From: Yoonia litorea
Lineage (GTDB): Bacteria > Pseudomonadota > Alphaproteobacteria > Rhodobacterales > Rhodobacteraceae
Assembly (NCBI RefSeq): GCF_900114675.1
Contig: NZ_FOZM01000001.1
Coordinates: forward strand, 186,001 to 250,000
Reading direction: 5' to 3'
Length of the DNA: 64,000 nucleotides
Under the pieces are notes generated by a model. It saw nothing but the letters and a program-made list of their open reading frames with translations, did not search any database and was not told the DNA's origin. The translations under genes were made by a program, and so were the position numbers. The stretch's first letter is position 1. Each line of letters starts with the position of its first letter. This document shows, piece after piece, positions 1 through 7,665 of the stretch.

Positions 1-1303
1 ACGGCAGCAGGATATGCGTCATCGCGATCACGGTGCCTGTGGCATTGTTCATCAGGATTAGGCGGTTCGCGTCATCCACAAAACCAAGCCAGACAAGGAT
101 CTCGTTGATGACACCTTGCTGCTGCAACAGCACTTTCCATGCAGATGTCCGCACCAGAAGTGATGTCCAGAAGGGCAGCAATACGAGGATCATCAGCACA
201 TTGGCTGTCCGCAGAGGCAGGTTCGCCAAGAGCCACGCAACTGGATAGCCAAGCAGGATACAGCTGCCCGTGATCACCAAAGACATCCACAGTGTACGGA
301 TGAACAGCGTGATATAAATCTGCTGGTTCTCAGGGCGCATCTGCGCGCCATCAGGCCCCTTTTCCATATCAATGGCATTCAAGAAGTAGCCAGACGTGTA
401 GTCGGGGCTGTAAATCTTGATCGTCTGCCAGACCTCGGGATCAAGCCAGTCTTCATCAAGATCCGCAAAGGCGTCGCGGAACATCAGATCCGGCATCTGG
501 TCCAGATTGGCCGTGACCAGTTGAAGGTCTTCCGCATGTGGGCCGGAGTAGGCGTTGACGGCGGCAACCGTCTCGGGGTTGCGCAGGTCAAGTCCAAGGG
601 CGGCATAGACGGCCTCCCATGGGTCGCGGGTCGAGATGTCGCGCTCTTCTTCAAGTGCCTCGAAGATCGCCCAGTCGGAATATGCGGCAGCTGTTAGCGG
701 CAGCATTCCGGCTATTTCGTCGGACAAGGTCAGCCCGACGTCACCGTTGAATGTGTCGGGAACCATGTCGTTCCAGAGCGCGCGTCGCGCTTCCAGCAGG
801 TCATTGCTGCCGGTGCCGGACATCATGGCATACCATGTCTCGCCATCCTCCAGCGCGGGGGCGATGTCTTCGATCGGGTCCTGCCATTCTTCGCCGACAT
901 CATCGAGGTTCCGACCAGAGGTGCGGAACAGCGACGAGGTCCCGGTCTGTTCGTAGTTCAGGCGCGTCCCAAGCTTGGTGTGCTCCTTGGCTTCTGCCGC
1001 TTTGAACAGGTCAAAGAAAAGCGCCTGAAACACGTCTTCGGAAGGGGCTTCACCCGATGTTTGGTCCCAAGCCTGCAGTGCCGCCGTTGCTTCGGGCAAG
1101 GTGGCAGACACGATCTGGTTTTCGACAGACCGGAACAGCATGGTCGCGATCGGGATGATGAAGGTGATCATCACAAACAGCAGAAGTGGCGCGATCAATG
1201 CCAGCGCGCGGATCTTCTGGCGGCGCAGGGCGCGCGCGAGGCTCGTCTTTAGCGGCGTGCCATCAGCTGCAAGCATCGGGCCGGAGGATGTCGTATCACT
1301 CAT
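1..1303 (-). CDS. PotB-like ABC transporter permease (partial; 3' end outside window)
   Basis: This is an inner-membrane permease of the spermidine/putrescine (PotB) type of ABC importer. About 434 codons are visible from the ATG at 1303, and the C-terminus lies beyond the left edge. After a cytoplasmic N-terminus there is one membrane segment at about residues 33-57. A long soluble acidic stretch of roughly 260 residues follows, and membrane segments typical of PotB resume at about residue 330. That stretch is far longer than the first periplasmic loop of ordinary PotB proteins. The gene follows the substrate-binding protein and ATPase on the same strand, so it belongs to that importer. The substrate is not proven; the neighbouring genes suggest an amino acid or ectoine-derived compound rather than polyamines. 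Confidence 0.88.
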   Translation of the reverse strand, partial: MSDTTSSGPMLAADGTPLKTSLARALRRQKIRALALIAPLLLFVMITFIIPIATMLFRSVENQIVSATLPEATAALQAWDQTSGEAPSEDVFQALFFDLFKAAEAKEHTKLGTRLNYEQTGTSSLFRTSGRNLDDVGEEWQDPIEDIAPALEDGETWYAMMSGTGSNDLLEARRALWNDMVPDTFNGDVGLTLSDEIAGMLPLTAAAYSDWAIFEALEEERDISTRDPWEAVYAALGLDLRNPETVAAVNAYSGPHAEDLQLVTANLDQMPDLMFRDAFADLDEDWLDPEVWQTIKIYSPDYTSGYFLNAIDMEKGPDGAQMRPENQQIYITLFIRTLWMSLVITGSCILLGYPVAWLLANLPLRTANVLMILVLLPFWTSLLVRTSAWKVLLQQQGVINEILVWLGFVDDANRLILMNNATGTVIAMTHILLP

Positions 1304-1374
1304 GTCTTCCCCGTCGGTAAATTCTTTGGTCTTGATTCCCGGCCTATGTTGGCCGGTTCGTCAGTTAGTCAGGT

Positions 1375-1400
1375 GGGAAGGGCCAACGGTGGCCCTTCCC
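1375..1400 (-). terminator. Intergenic hairpin between binding-protein and permease genes
   Basis: An 11-bp perfect inverted repeat with a 4-base loop lies just after the stop of the binding-protein gene. No run of T follows it, so it may act as an mRNA-stabilising or attenuating hairpin that keeps binding-protein transcripts more abundant than permease transcripts, rather than as a full terminator. Confidence 0.5.
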
Positions 1401-1413
1401 GAAGGTTGTTGGC

Positions 1414-2529
1414 TTATTGCGCCAGCCAAGCCTGGAATTTCGCGTCGATGTCGTCGCGATAGTCAGCCCAGAACTCGTAGTTGTAGAGGAACGTGTTCTT
1501 TGCGTTTTCCGGATCGGTCGGCATGTGCTGTGCCATGTCGATACCCAGTGTTGCGTGCTGACCTACCAGAGGTGCAGACGACAAGCGTGCAGGACCGTAC
1601 GAGATGTACTTGGCCTGATCTGCCAGACGCTGTGTGTCGGTCGCGAAGTAGACGAAGTCCAGCGCACGGGCCAAGCGGTCCTCAGGCAGACCTTCAGGGA
1701 TGATCCAACCGTCGAGGTCGAACACCTGCGCATCCCACATCATGCCGATTGGCTGCCCCTGCTCTTCGATGGCAGCGAACAGACGGCCGTTATAGGTCGA
1801 ACCGATGAAGACTTCGCCGTCAGCCAGCAGCTGAGGCGTGTCAGCACCCGCGGACCACCAGATCACGCTATCCTTGATGGTGTCGAGCTTGGCCAGTGCC
1901 TGCTCTTGACCTTCTTCTGTTGCCAGAACGTCATAGACGTCTTCCTTCGCTACGCCATCGCAAAGCAGAGCCCACTCAACGTTGTTGATGGGACGCTTCT
2001 CAAGCGCGCGCATGCCGGGATATGTTTCCAGGTCGAAGACGTCGCAGATGTCGTTTGGCGCTTCGACGCCTTCAGGCACCATATCTGTACGATAGCCGAA
2101 GGTGGTCGAGTAAACGATCTGCGGAATGAAGCAGTCGCCAACCAGCAGATCACCGAAGTCATCTTCTGCCGACGTACCGTCTGGCGCTGGCGCAAGCTGT
2201 TCGTCAGCGTCGATCTCCATTGCGAGACCTTCGTCGCACAGACGCAGCGCGTCAGCTGCAACAACGTCAACAACGTCCCATGTGATGTTGCCCGCTTCGT
2301 TCATTGCGCGCAGCTTTGCCACCGCCTCTGCAGAGCTCTCATCCCAGGTCACCGTCACGCCGTCGTTCATGGCTGTGTATGGATCTGTGTAGGCGCTGAT
2401 CTGGCTTTGCTGATAGGCGCCGCCCCAGCTGACCAGCGTCATATCGTTGGCCATATGGCCATCGGCGTGTGCCAGCCCTGCCGTCAGGCCGAGGACAGAC
2501 ACCGCTGATACGATCTTTGTCTTTTTCAT
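1414..2529 (-). CDS. PotD-like periplasmic substrate-binding protein
   Basis: This is an extracellular solute-binding protein of the PotD/spermidine-putrescine family, 371 residues from the ATG at 2529. That start has a GGGAG ribosome-binding site 5 bases upstream, and an upstream TTG at 2541 is less likely. The first about 26 residues form a Sec signal peptide (a lysine-rich start, a hydrophobic core, then AHA before ADGHM). The mature protein starts with the family-typical VSWGGAY segment. It should deliver the ligand to the adjacent permease. The setting within the eut operon suggests an ectoine-related or amino-acid ligand, which is inference. Confidence 0.9.
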   Translation of the reverse strand: MKKTKIVSAVSVLGLTAGLAHADGHMANDMTLVSWGGAYQQSQISAYTDPYTAMNDGVTVTWDESSAEAVAKLRAMNEAGNITWDVVDVVAADALRLCDEGLAMEIDADEQLAPAPDGTSAEDDFGDLLVGDCFIPQIVYSTTFGYRTDMVPEGVEAPNDICDVFDLETYPGMRALEKRPINNVEWALLCDGVAKEDVYDVLATEEGQEQALAKLDTIKDSVIWWSAGADTPQLLADGEVFIGSTYNGRLFAAIEEQGQPIGMMWDAQVFDLDGWIIPEGLPEDRLARALDFVYFATDTQRLADQAKYISYGPARLSSAPLVGQHATLGIDMAQHMPTDPENAKNTFLYNYEFWADYRDDIDAKFQAWLAQ

Positions 2530-2628
2530 AGTAACTCCCAAATTTATCTCGTGATTTTTCTTTGCGGGTCACGAGCTTGCCCGATTACTTGCATGACGCG
2601 GTGCAACCGCGCACGGCAAGAATTCCCA

Positions 2629-3732
2629 TTATGCATCCAGCGCACGACAATCCTCAGGGAGCCAGCCAATCTCAAGCTGCGTTCCCGGGGTCAGACGTGG
2701 TTGGTCTGGCGCGTTACGTGTCTTGACGACAAATTCCTCGTTCCCGGCCACGCGCAGGCGGGTGCGGAAGATGTCGCCCATATAGATGAATTCAAGCACT
2801 TCGGCCTTGAGCGTGTGGGCGCCTTCCTGCAGGCGCTCTTTGTTCATTTCAACGCGCTCAGGGCGGATCGAAACACGGGTGCGGTCACCCGCTTTCGTAA
2901 CGTTCACCGGCTTGGCGTAGATAATCTCGCCACCATCCAGTTTCACCTCGCACAGGCCGTCGCCCTTCATCTCGGTGACGACACCTTCCAATGTGTTGTT
3001 CTCGCCGATGAACTGGGCAACAAAGCTGTTTTCCGGCTCTTCATACAGCGTATCTGGCGGCGCGAGCTGCTGGATGCGACCGTCTTCAAAGACGGCAACG
3101 CGGTCAGACATTGTCAGAGCTTCCGTCTGGTCGTGTGTGACGTAGACCGTCGTAATACCAAGGTCATGCGCAAGCCTGGTGATCTCGAACTGCATGTGCT
3201 CGCGCAACTGTTTGTCCAATGCGCCGAGCGGCTCGTCCATCAAGACCAGTTCGGGCTCGAAAACCAGCGCGCGGGCCAAGGCGATCCGCTGCTGCTGACC
3301 ACCCGAAAGCTGTGCAGGCCGGCGGCCGCCAAAGGCCCCCATCTGCACCATATCCAGAGCACGCTTGACCTTTTCCTCGCGCACCGACTTGTCGAGCTTG
3401 CGCACTTCAAGTGGAAAGGCGAGGTTCTCGGCAACGGTCATGTGCGGGAAAAGAGCATAGTTCTGGAAAACCATCCCGATACCGCGTTTGTGGGGCGGAA
3501 TATTGTTGATCGGCTTGCCGTCCAAAAGGATCTCGCCATGTGTTGCAGTCTCAAATCCGGCAAGCATCATCAGGCAGGTCGTCTTGCCCGACCCCGACGG
3601 CCCAAGCATCGTCAGAAACTCCCCCTTCGGCATCGCGAGGTTGAGATCTTTCACGACGAGGTTTTCACCGTCATAGGACTTTTGAACGCGATCAAACTTT
3701 ACGAACGACTGGTCATTGGCCAAATCGGTCAC
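2629..3732 (-). CDS. PotA-like ABC transporter ATP-binding protein
   Basis: This is the ATPase subunit of the importer, 367 residues. I place the start at the GTG at 3732 because AAGGGGAG lies at the right distance upstream; a longer in-frame reading to 3813 has no such signal. All ABC motifs are visible: Walker A GPSGSGKTT, signature LSGGQQQRIALARAL, Walker B VLMDEPLGALD and the switch histidine in VYVTHD. A C-terminal TOBE-type domain follows, as in PotA/UgpC ATPases. The gene begins a 120-base stretch after eutA and continues into the binding-protein gene, so it may have its own promoter. Confidence 0.92.
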   Translation of the reverse strand: MTDLANDQSFVKFDRVQKSYDGENLVVKDLNLAMPKGEFLTMLGPSGSGKTTCLMMLAGFETATHGEILLDGKPINNIPPHKRGIGMVFQNYALFPHMTVAENLAFPLEVRKLDKSVREEKVKRALDMVQMGAFGGRRPAQLSGGQQQRIALARALVFEPELVLMDEPLGALDKQLREHMQFEITRLAHDLGITTVYVTHDQTEALTMSDRVAVFEDGRIQQLAPPDTLYEEPENSFVAQFIGENNTLEGVVTEMKGDGLCEVKLDGGEIIYAKPVNVTKAGDRTRVSIRPERVEMNKERLQEGAHTLKAEVLEFIYMGDIFRTRLRVAGNEEFVVKTRNAPDQPRLTPGTQLEIGWLPEDCRALDA

Positions 3733-3753
3733 ACGAGTCTCCCCTTTTCTTGT

Positions 3754-3772
3754 GGATCGACTTTTTCGATCC
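3754..3772 (-). promoter_or_regulatory. Hairpin in the leader of the potA-like gene
   Basis: A 7-bp inverted repeat (GGATCGA and TCGATCC) with a 5-base T/A loop lies about 20 bases upstream of the GTG start of the ATPase gene. The surrounding 3,775-3,850 stretch is unusually AT-rich for this region. It could be an operator or an RNA hairpin controlling the importer genes; the sequence alone does not decide this. Confidence 0.35.
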
Positions 3773-3850
3773 TTGTTATGCCCAATAAGAACATCCGTAT
3801 CCGCAGGTCGCAACCGCGAACACGGAACATATGGCTAATTGATTGATATT

Positions 3851-4558
3851 TCATAATTTTGCACATTTTTTCATATGCCACGAAAGTGCCGAGTTGCTAG
3901 AAAAAACAGGCTTGCCGGTTCTCGCAGCTATCTGTGGAATGGCAGTGCGAGTCTTGAGATTTGTGCAACTGAGGAAGATTCCCTCGACTTGCGGGGCCAA
4001 GCCCAGCTTGACAGCGGCATCAATGATTGAGCGCTCAGAAATCCGCGCCACCTTGGCCTCTTCGGCCTCTCCGAAAGTACCAAAGCCGTCAAGGGAAAGA
4101 CCCGCGTCTGCAAATGCCTTGCGCAGAGGAAGGTTCACTTCGGCTATATATGGAGACAGCAATGCCAGTCGCGACAGATTGTGTTCCTGCGCAAAGGCAA
4201 TGGCTGCGCGAAGCGGGTCTGTGACGTCGGCCGCGTTGCATGTTTGACGCACGAGCGCTGCCACCGCATCGGAGCCGATAATCGCGCTGGCAGAGGTGCA
4301 ACCGTAGCCGACGACCGCATATTCAAGCGACTTCGGCAAAAGGTCCGCAGAAGCCGCGATCTGGCTCTCCATCATGCTTAGCGTATCGGCGGTCACTTCG
4401 GGGGAGCTCGGTATCCGGCTGACATAGAGTGCCGCGTTGGTACCTACGAAACTACGATGGAACTCGGGTTCCAGTGTTTCGTCCGCCTGCAGGACGATCA
4501 TGCCGATTGGCGTCGGCAGGTCTTCATCGGGGATCAAGTCATAAGGCAGGATGGTCAT
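3851..4558 (-). CDS. eutA: EutA, Asp/Glu-racemase-like protein of hydroxyectoine utilisation
   Basis: This 235-residue protein belongs to the maleate isomerase/arylmalonate decarboxylase branch of the Asp/Glu racemase superfamily. Two cysteines in the expected settings, GYGCTSAS at about residue 86 and LSCTNLKT at about residue 197, form the usual catalytic pair. EutA, EutB and EutC are proposed to convert hydroxyectoine to ectoine, and eutB and eutC occur upstream in the same operon. The start codon overlaps the upstream peptidase stop by 4 bases (ATGA), which points to translational coupling. Unlike described eutABC clusters, four other genes separate eutA from eutBC. Confidence 0.8.
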   Translation of the reverse strand: MTILPYDLIPDEDLPTPIGMIVLQADETLEPEFHRSFVGTNAALYVSRIPSSPEVTADTLSMMESQIAASADLLPKSLEYAVVGYGCTSASAIIGSDAVAALVRQTCNAADVTDPLRAAIAFAQEHNLSRLALLSPYIAEVNLPLRKAFADAGLSLDGFGTFGEAEEAKVARISERSIIDAAVKLGLAPQVEGIFLSCTNLKTRTAIPQIAARTGKPVFSSNSALSWHMKKCAKL

Positions 4559-5688
4559 AGGACAGGCAACTCTCTGCCGCTGCGGGGGCTCAAGAACCGA
4601 GCACCGTTTTCGGTAATCACGATATTCTCTTCGTGAACCAAGATTTTGTCGCCAACGGCAATGCCGGGTTCCAACGTCAGGATCATGCCTGTCTCAAGAA
4701 CCGTGTCATCTCTTGGGATGAGCGACGGCCATTCCGTGAGCGACATGCCAAGCCCGTGCCCAAGCCGCCCTGCGTCCGTATCGCCCGCACCATTCGACAG
4801 GACTGCGTGCATCGCATGATAAAGGTCTGCTGCTGTCACGCCCGGTTTGGCCGTATCGAAAGCGACATCGACCGCAGTGATCAGGCGCGCAAAGGCATCC
4901 TTAACCTGTGTGCTAGCAGGGCCGACCGACCAGTTACGGTCGTAATCACAAAAATACCCATCGTGGACGAGGCCCGTGTCCAGCATCAACACGTCGCCCT
5001 TGGCAAGCGGCGCATCGGTGGCGGGCGAAATCACATCACCATAACCACCTTGACCGGCCCCTCCCGCCAAGTAAGGCACCCAATCGGCGCCTTCCTCCAG
5101 ACAGAGCATCTGGAACTGCCGGAATATATGCTCAAGTGAGGTACCGGCATCCGCGATCTCCGGCACGCGAGCAAAGGCACGTCCTGCGATCGCGCAAGCC
5201 TCGGCAACCTTCGCGATTTCGGCGTCAGTCTTGACCATCCTGAGGCTGCGCATGATCCCTTCATCAGACACCAGTCCAACCGCTTCGCCGATGCGGGTCA
5301 GAGAGGCATGTGGCATGCGAACGTGGGTTTCGTGGCCATGAGGAATTGCTACACGTCCACCCTTCGCCACTTCATTCAGAGTGTCGATCAACAAGAACAC
5401 ACCATCGTCGTCCAAATCAGGCGCGCGCCACGTGCGGATGTCGTCAATCCAGGCCTGACCCATCAGTGCCGCACCGATTGTGGGGATGACTGCAATTGGT
5501 TTTCCCGCTGCGGGCACAATCAAAAACCAAGGTCGGGTGGGGCTTTCCCAAAAGCGTGTCAGGTATCCAGTAAAGTAGCGGACCTCGGGTTCGGTTGTCA
5601 GCAGCAGCGCGGCCAAATCCGCTTCGGCCATTTTGGCCTGCGCCTTCGCCGTCCTTGCGGCAAACTCGGAAGGGAGAAACCCTCTCAA
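4555..5688 (-). CDS. M24-family metallopeptidase (Xaa-Pro peptidase-like)
   Basis: This is a 377-residue pita-bread-fold hydrolase. The five metal-ligand positions of M24 aminopeptidases look intact: the aspartates in LDTG and FCDYDRNW, histidine in GHGLG, and glutamates in LEPG and HEENIVI. It therefore differs from the DoeA encoded nearby, whose ligands are altered. Translation probably starts at the TTG at 5688, which overlaps the stop of the upstream gene (TGATTG) and has AGAGGTGG 6 bases before it. A peptidase or amidinohydrolase activity on an N-substituted amino acid is possible. The real substrate is unknown. Confidence 0.85.
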   Translation of the reverse strand: MRGFLPSEFAARTAKAQAKMAEADLAALLLTTEPEVRYFTGYLTRFWESPTRPWFLIVPAAGKPIAVIPTIGAALMGQAWIDDIRTWRAPDLDDDGVFLLIDTLNEVAKGGRVAIPHGHETHVRMPHASLTRIGEAVGLVSDEGIMRSLRMVKTDAEIAKVAEACAIAGRAFARVPEIADAGTSLEHIFRQFQMLCLEEGADWVPYLAGGAGQGGYGDVISPATDAPLAKGDVLMLDTGLVHDGYFCDYDRNWSVGPASTQVKDAFARLITAVDVAFDTAKPGVTAADLYHAMHAVLSNGAGDTDAGRLGHGLGMSLTEWPSLIPRDDTVLETGMILTLEPGIAVGDKILVHEENIVITENGARFLSPRSGRELPVL

Positions 5689-6728
5689 TCAGCCACCTCT
5701 GACAGAATGCATAGTACGCGGGCGTCGGGGCCGATCCCCAGCGCGTCGCGGACATCTTCACGCATCGCGGCAGCGATGCCCGCGCCGCCTGACGCAGTGG
5801 TTGCGAATCCGGCTGCTGCCAGTGCAGGCAGCTGCGCGTTCACTTCGTCATCAGTCAAAGTCAGAAAGCTGTCTGCATCCCGCGCGAGACCGTTCAGCGC
5901 GATGAGTGAGGGCTCTTTGCAGTCCAGCCGACCCATCACACTGTCAGGGCCGTCCGCAAAGACACATTCTCCGGCAACTATGCTGGCTTGCAGGGCGGGC
6001 GCGGCATCCGGTTCGACCACGATGATTTGTATCGCATCGCCCCAGGCTTTGCGCAGATAAGCGGCCACGGCACCAGCCAGTCCGCCGACCCCGGCCTGGA
6101 GGAAGACATGGGTCGGGACTTGGGGGCATTGCCGAACGGCTTCGAAAGCCATCTGGAGGTAGCCTTCCATCAGGATATACGGCAGCGCGGTGTAGCCCTC
6201 CCACGAACTGTCCGACAGCAGCGTCCAGCCATTTGCCTCAGCCGCAAGCTGCGCGGCCTGCATCGAAGCCGCGTAATCGGCGCCTTGGCGGACCACGTCA
6301 GCACCTTGATCGCGCAGTCGGTTGGCAAAGCTCTCGGGCACGGTTTCTGCAATATAGACGACCGCTTTCGCCCCGAAAATGCGCGCACCGGCGGCGACGC
6401 TCAAGCCGTGATTGCCAGCGCTGGCGGTGACATATGTGCGTCCTGAAAGCGTGGTGGTGTCAGGGTGGCTGTCAACTTCTACGGCCTTCCGCGCAATGAC
6501 ATAGGCAGCACCGAGCGCCTTGAAGGACCCAAGCCCCATGCGTGGGCGTTCATCCTTGATCCAGAAGGCGGAAACAGGTGCAAGACCGGCTGCATCTGCC
6601 AAAGGTGTCTCTTCTGATTTCGGACATTGCCCCAAGAGGGCCGACACCCGCGCCGCATCGGTAGACGGGTAGGGTGCCGAGGGTGCAAGCTGGCCGCTGC
6701 GTCGATGGGGATTGGCCACTAGATGCAT
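5685..6728 (-). CDS. Diaminopropionate ammonia-lyase-like PLP enzyme
   Basis: This is a fold-type II PLP enzyme of 347 residues. The cofactor lysine is K70 in GLGSFKALGAAY, and the family-typical stretch DSSWEGYTALPYILMEGY is present, as in diaminopropionate ammonia-lyases (YgeX/DpaL). It is some 50 residues shorter than the usual family length, mostly at the N-terminus. Family members eliminate two amino groups from 2,3-diaminopropionate to give pyruvate and ammonia. In this operon it might instead act on a diaminobutyrate-like or hydroxylated intermediate, which is inference. A GGAG ribosome site precedes the ATG at 6728. Confidence 0.82.
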   Translation of the reverse strand: MHLVANPHRRSGQLAPSAPYPSTDAARVSALLGQCPKSEETPLADAAGLAPVSAFWIKDERPRMGLGSFKALGAAYVIARKAVEVDSHPDTTTLSGRTYVTASAGNHGLSVAAGARIFGAKAVVYIAETVPESFANRLRDQGADVVRQGADYAASMQAAQLAAEANGWTLLSDSSWEGYTALPYILMEGYLQMAFEAVRQCPQVPTHVFLQAGVGGLAGAVAAYLRKAWGDAIQIIVVEPDAAPALQASIVAGECVFADGPDSVMGRLDCKEPSLIALNGLARDADSFLTLTDDEVNAQLPALAAAGFATTASGGAGIAAAMREDVRDALGIGPDARVLCILSEVAD

Positions 6729-6763
6729 GAACGCTCCTGCGTGGCCACCGGCCCTTTTAGCAT
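6719..6763 (-). CDS. Possible 14-codon upstream ORF overlapping the ammonia-lyase start
   Basis: An ATG at 6763 with a strong GGGAG site about 8 bases upstream opens a 14-codon frame (MLKGPVATQERSCI). It ends 10 bases inside the next gene, in a different frame. This could be a small coupling or leader peptide, or a relic of an earlier start. I cannot show that it is translated. Confidence 0.3.
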   Translation of the reverse strand: MLKGPVATQERSCI

Positions 6764-6789
6764 GATGAGATCTCCCTGAGTCGCCGCGA

Positions 6790-7656
6790 TCAGCCTACGC
6801 CATGATTGCCGCTGTAGGGGTTCATTTGCGGCACTTGATGCGTGTTTCGCGCACTCTCGCCGGGGTCCCAGACGGTGATCTCCAACGGATAACAGGCTGC
6901 GGTATCCGAGGAATGTTCCGACGAACAATCGCCGCCGGGGCAGGCGGAAAGGCCGACGAGCAAATCAATCTCGGCAAACAATTCCAGATAGTCTCCGGGG
7001 CGGACGGGACTGGCTTTCATGAAGTACTGGCCGGTGTCGCGGGTAAAGCCCGTACACATGAAAACGTTGAGGACGTCGTGCACATGGGCTTCTGCCTCAT
7101 GCAGCGGCAAACCTGTATGGGCTGCAAGGGCGCGGGTGAGATTGGAGTGACAGCAATAGTGATAATCATCCCCTGACAGCAGGCGCCCAGTGTAAGGATC
7201 GCAGCGAGTGCCGATCACGTCGTGAACCGAACCTCCGAAGGCATCAAACCCGTACCAGTCCAATGTATCATCCACGATCGTCGCCATTGGGCGCATGGCA
7301 GGGAAACTGGACCACATGTGGTCACCAGTCGACAGATGGGTGCCGTGCAAGGCCCTTGTTTTGCCAGAGTAGAACCGCTCAGTCAGGTCGTGTGCGTTCC
7401 AGAGGTTCAGGTCGCCAACCTGCGGGCCATCAACAGAAGAGATACGGAAGAAGGCACCAGCGGGCACTTCGATACAGCCTGCGTCGCGCGGAGCTATGAC
7501 GATCTTGCCGGTCTGGCTCGCCTCGCCGCGCAACGCCTTCATCGTCGTTCTATCAGGTTGGGGCAAAGTTTCGGGCGGATAGCAGATCACCGGCCGCAGG
7601 GCGCGCATCTCGTCTGCGGTGGCGGGTGCGCTGTGCTGCGGCCGATCTGGTTTCAT
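6790..7656 (-). CDS. DUF1989 / urea carboxylase-associated family protein
   Basis: This 288-residue protein matches the DUF1989 family, often annotated as urea carboxylase-associated. Recognisable family segments are GDLNLWNAHDLTERFYSGKTR, the stretch around CCHSNLTRAL, the FMCTGFTRDTGQY region with conserved cysteine, and PGDYLELFAEIDLLVGLSACPGGDCS. The cysteine/histidine-rich positions look like a metal or cofactor site. The family's biochemistry is poorly known, and here no urea carboxylase gene is near. The gene follows the aminotransferase by 9 bases, so it is cotranscribed and presumably acts on the same compound. Confidence 0.82.
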   Translation of the reverse strand: MKPDRPQHSAPATADEMRALRPVICYPPETLPQPDRTTMKALRGEASQTGKIVIAPRDAGCIEVPAGAFFRISSVDGPQVGDLNLWNAHDLTERFYSGKTRALHGTHLSTGDHMWSSFPAMRPMATIVDDTLDWYGFDAFGGSVHDVIGTRCDPYTGRLLSGDDYHYCCHSNLTRALAAHTGLPLHEAEAHVHDVLNVFMCTGFTRDTGQYFMKASPVRPGDYLELFAEIDLLVGLSACPGGDCSSEHSSDTAACYPLEITVWDPGESARNTHQVPQMNPYSGNHGVG

Positions 7657-7665
7657 GGCGTTATC

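Noticed and set aside
2551..3846. A 431-codon plus-strand frame opposite the PotA-like gene
   Set aside because: The minus-strand ATPase has every ABC motif, so the opposite frame is a codon-bias shadow.
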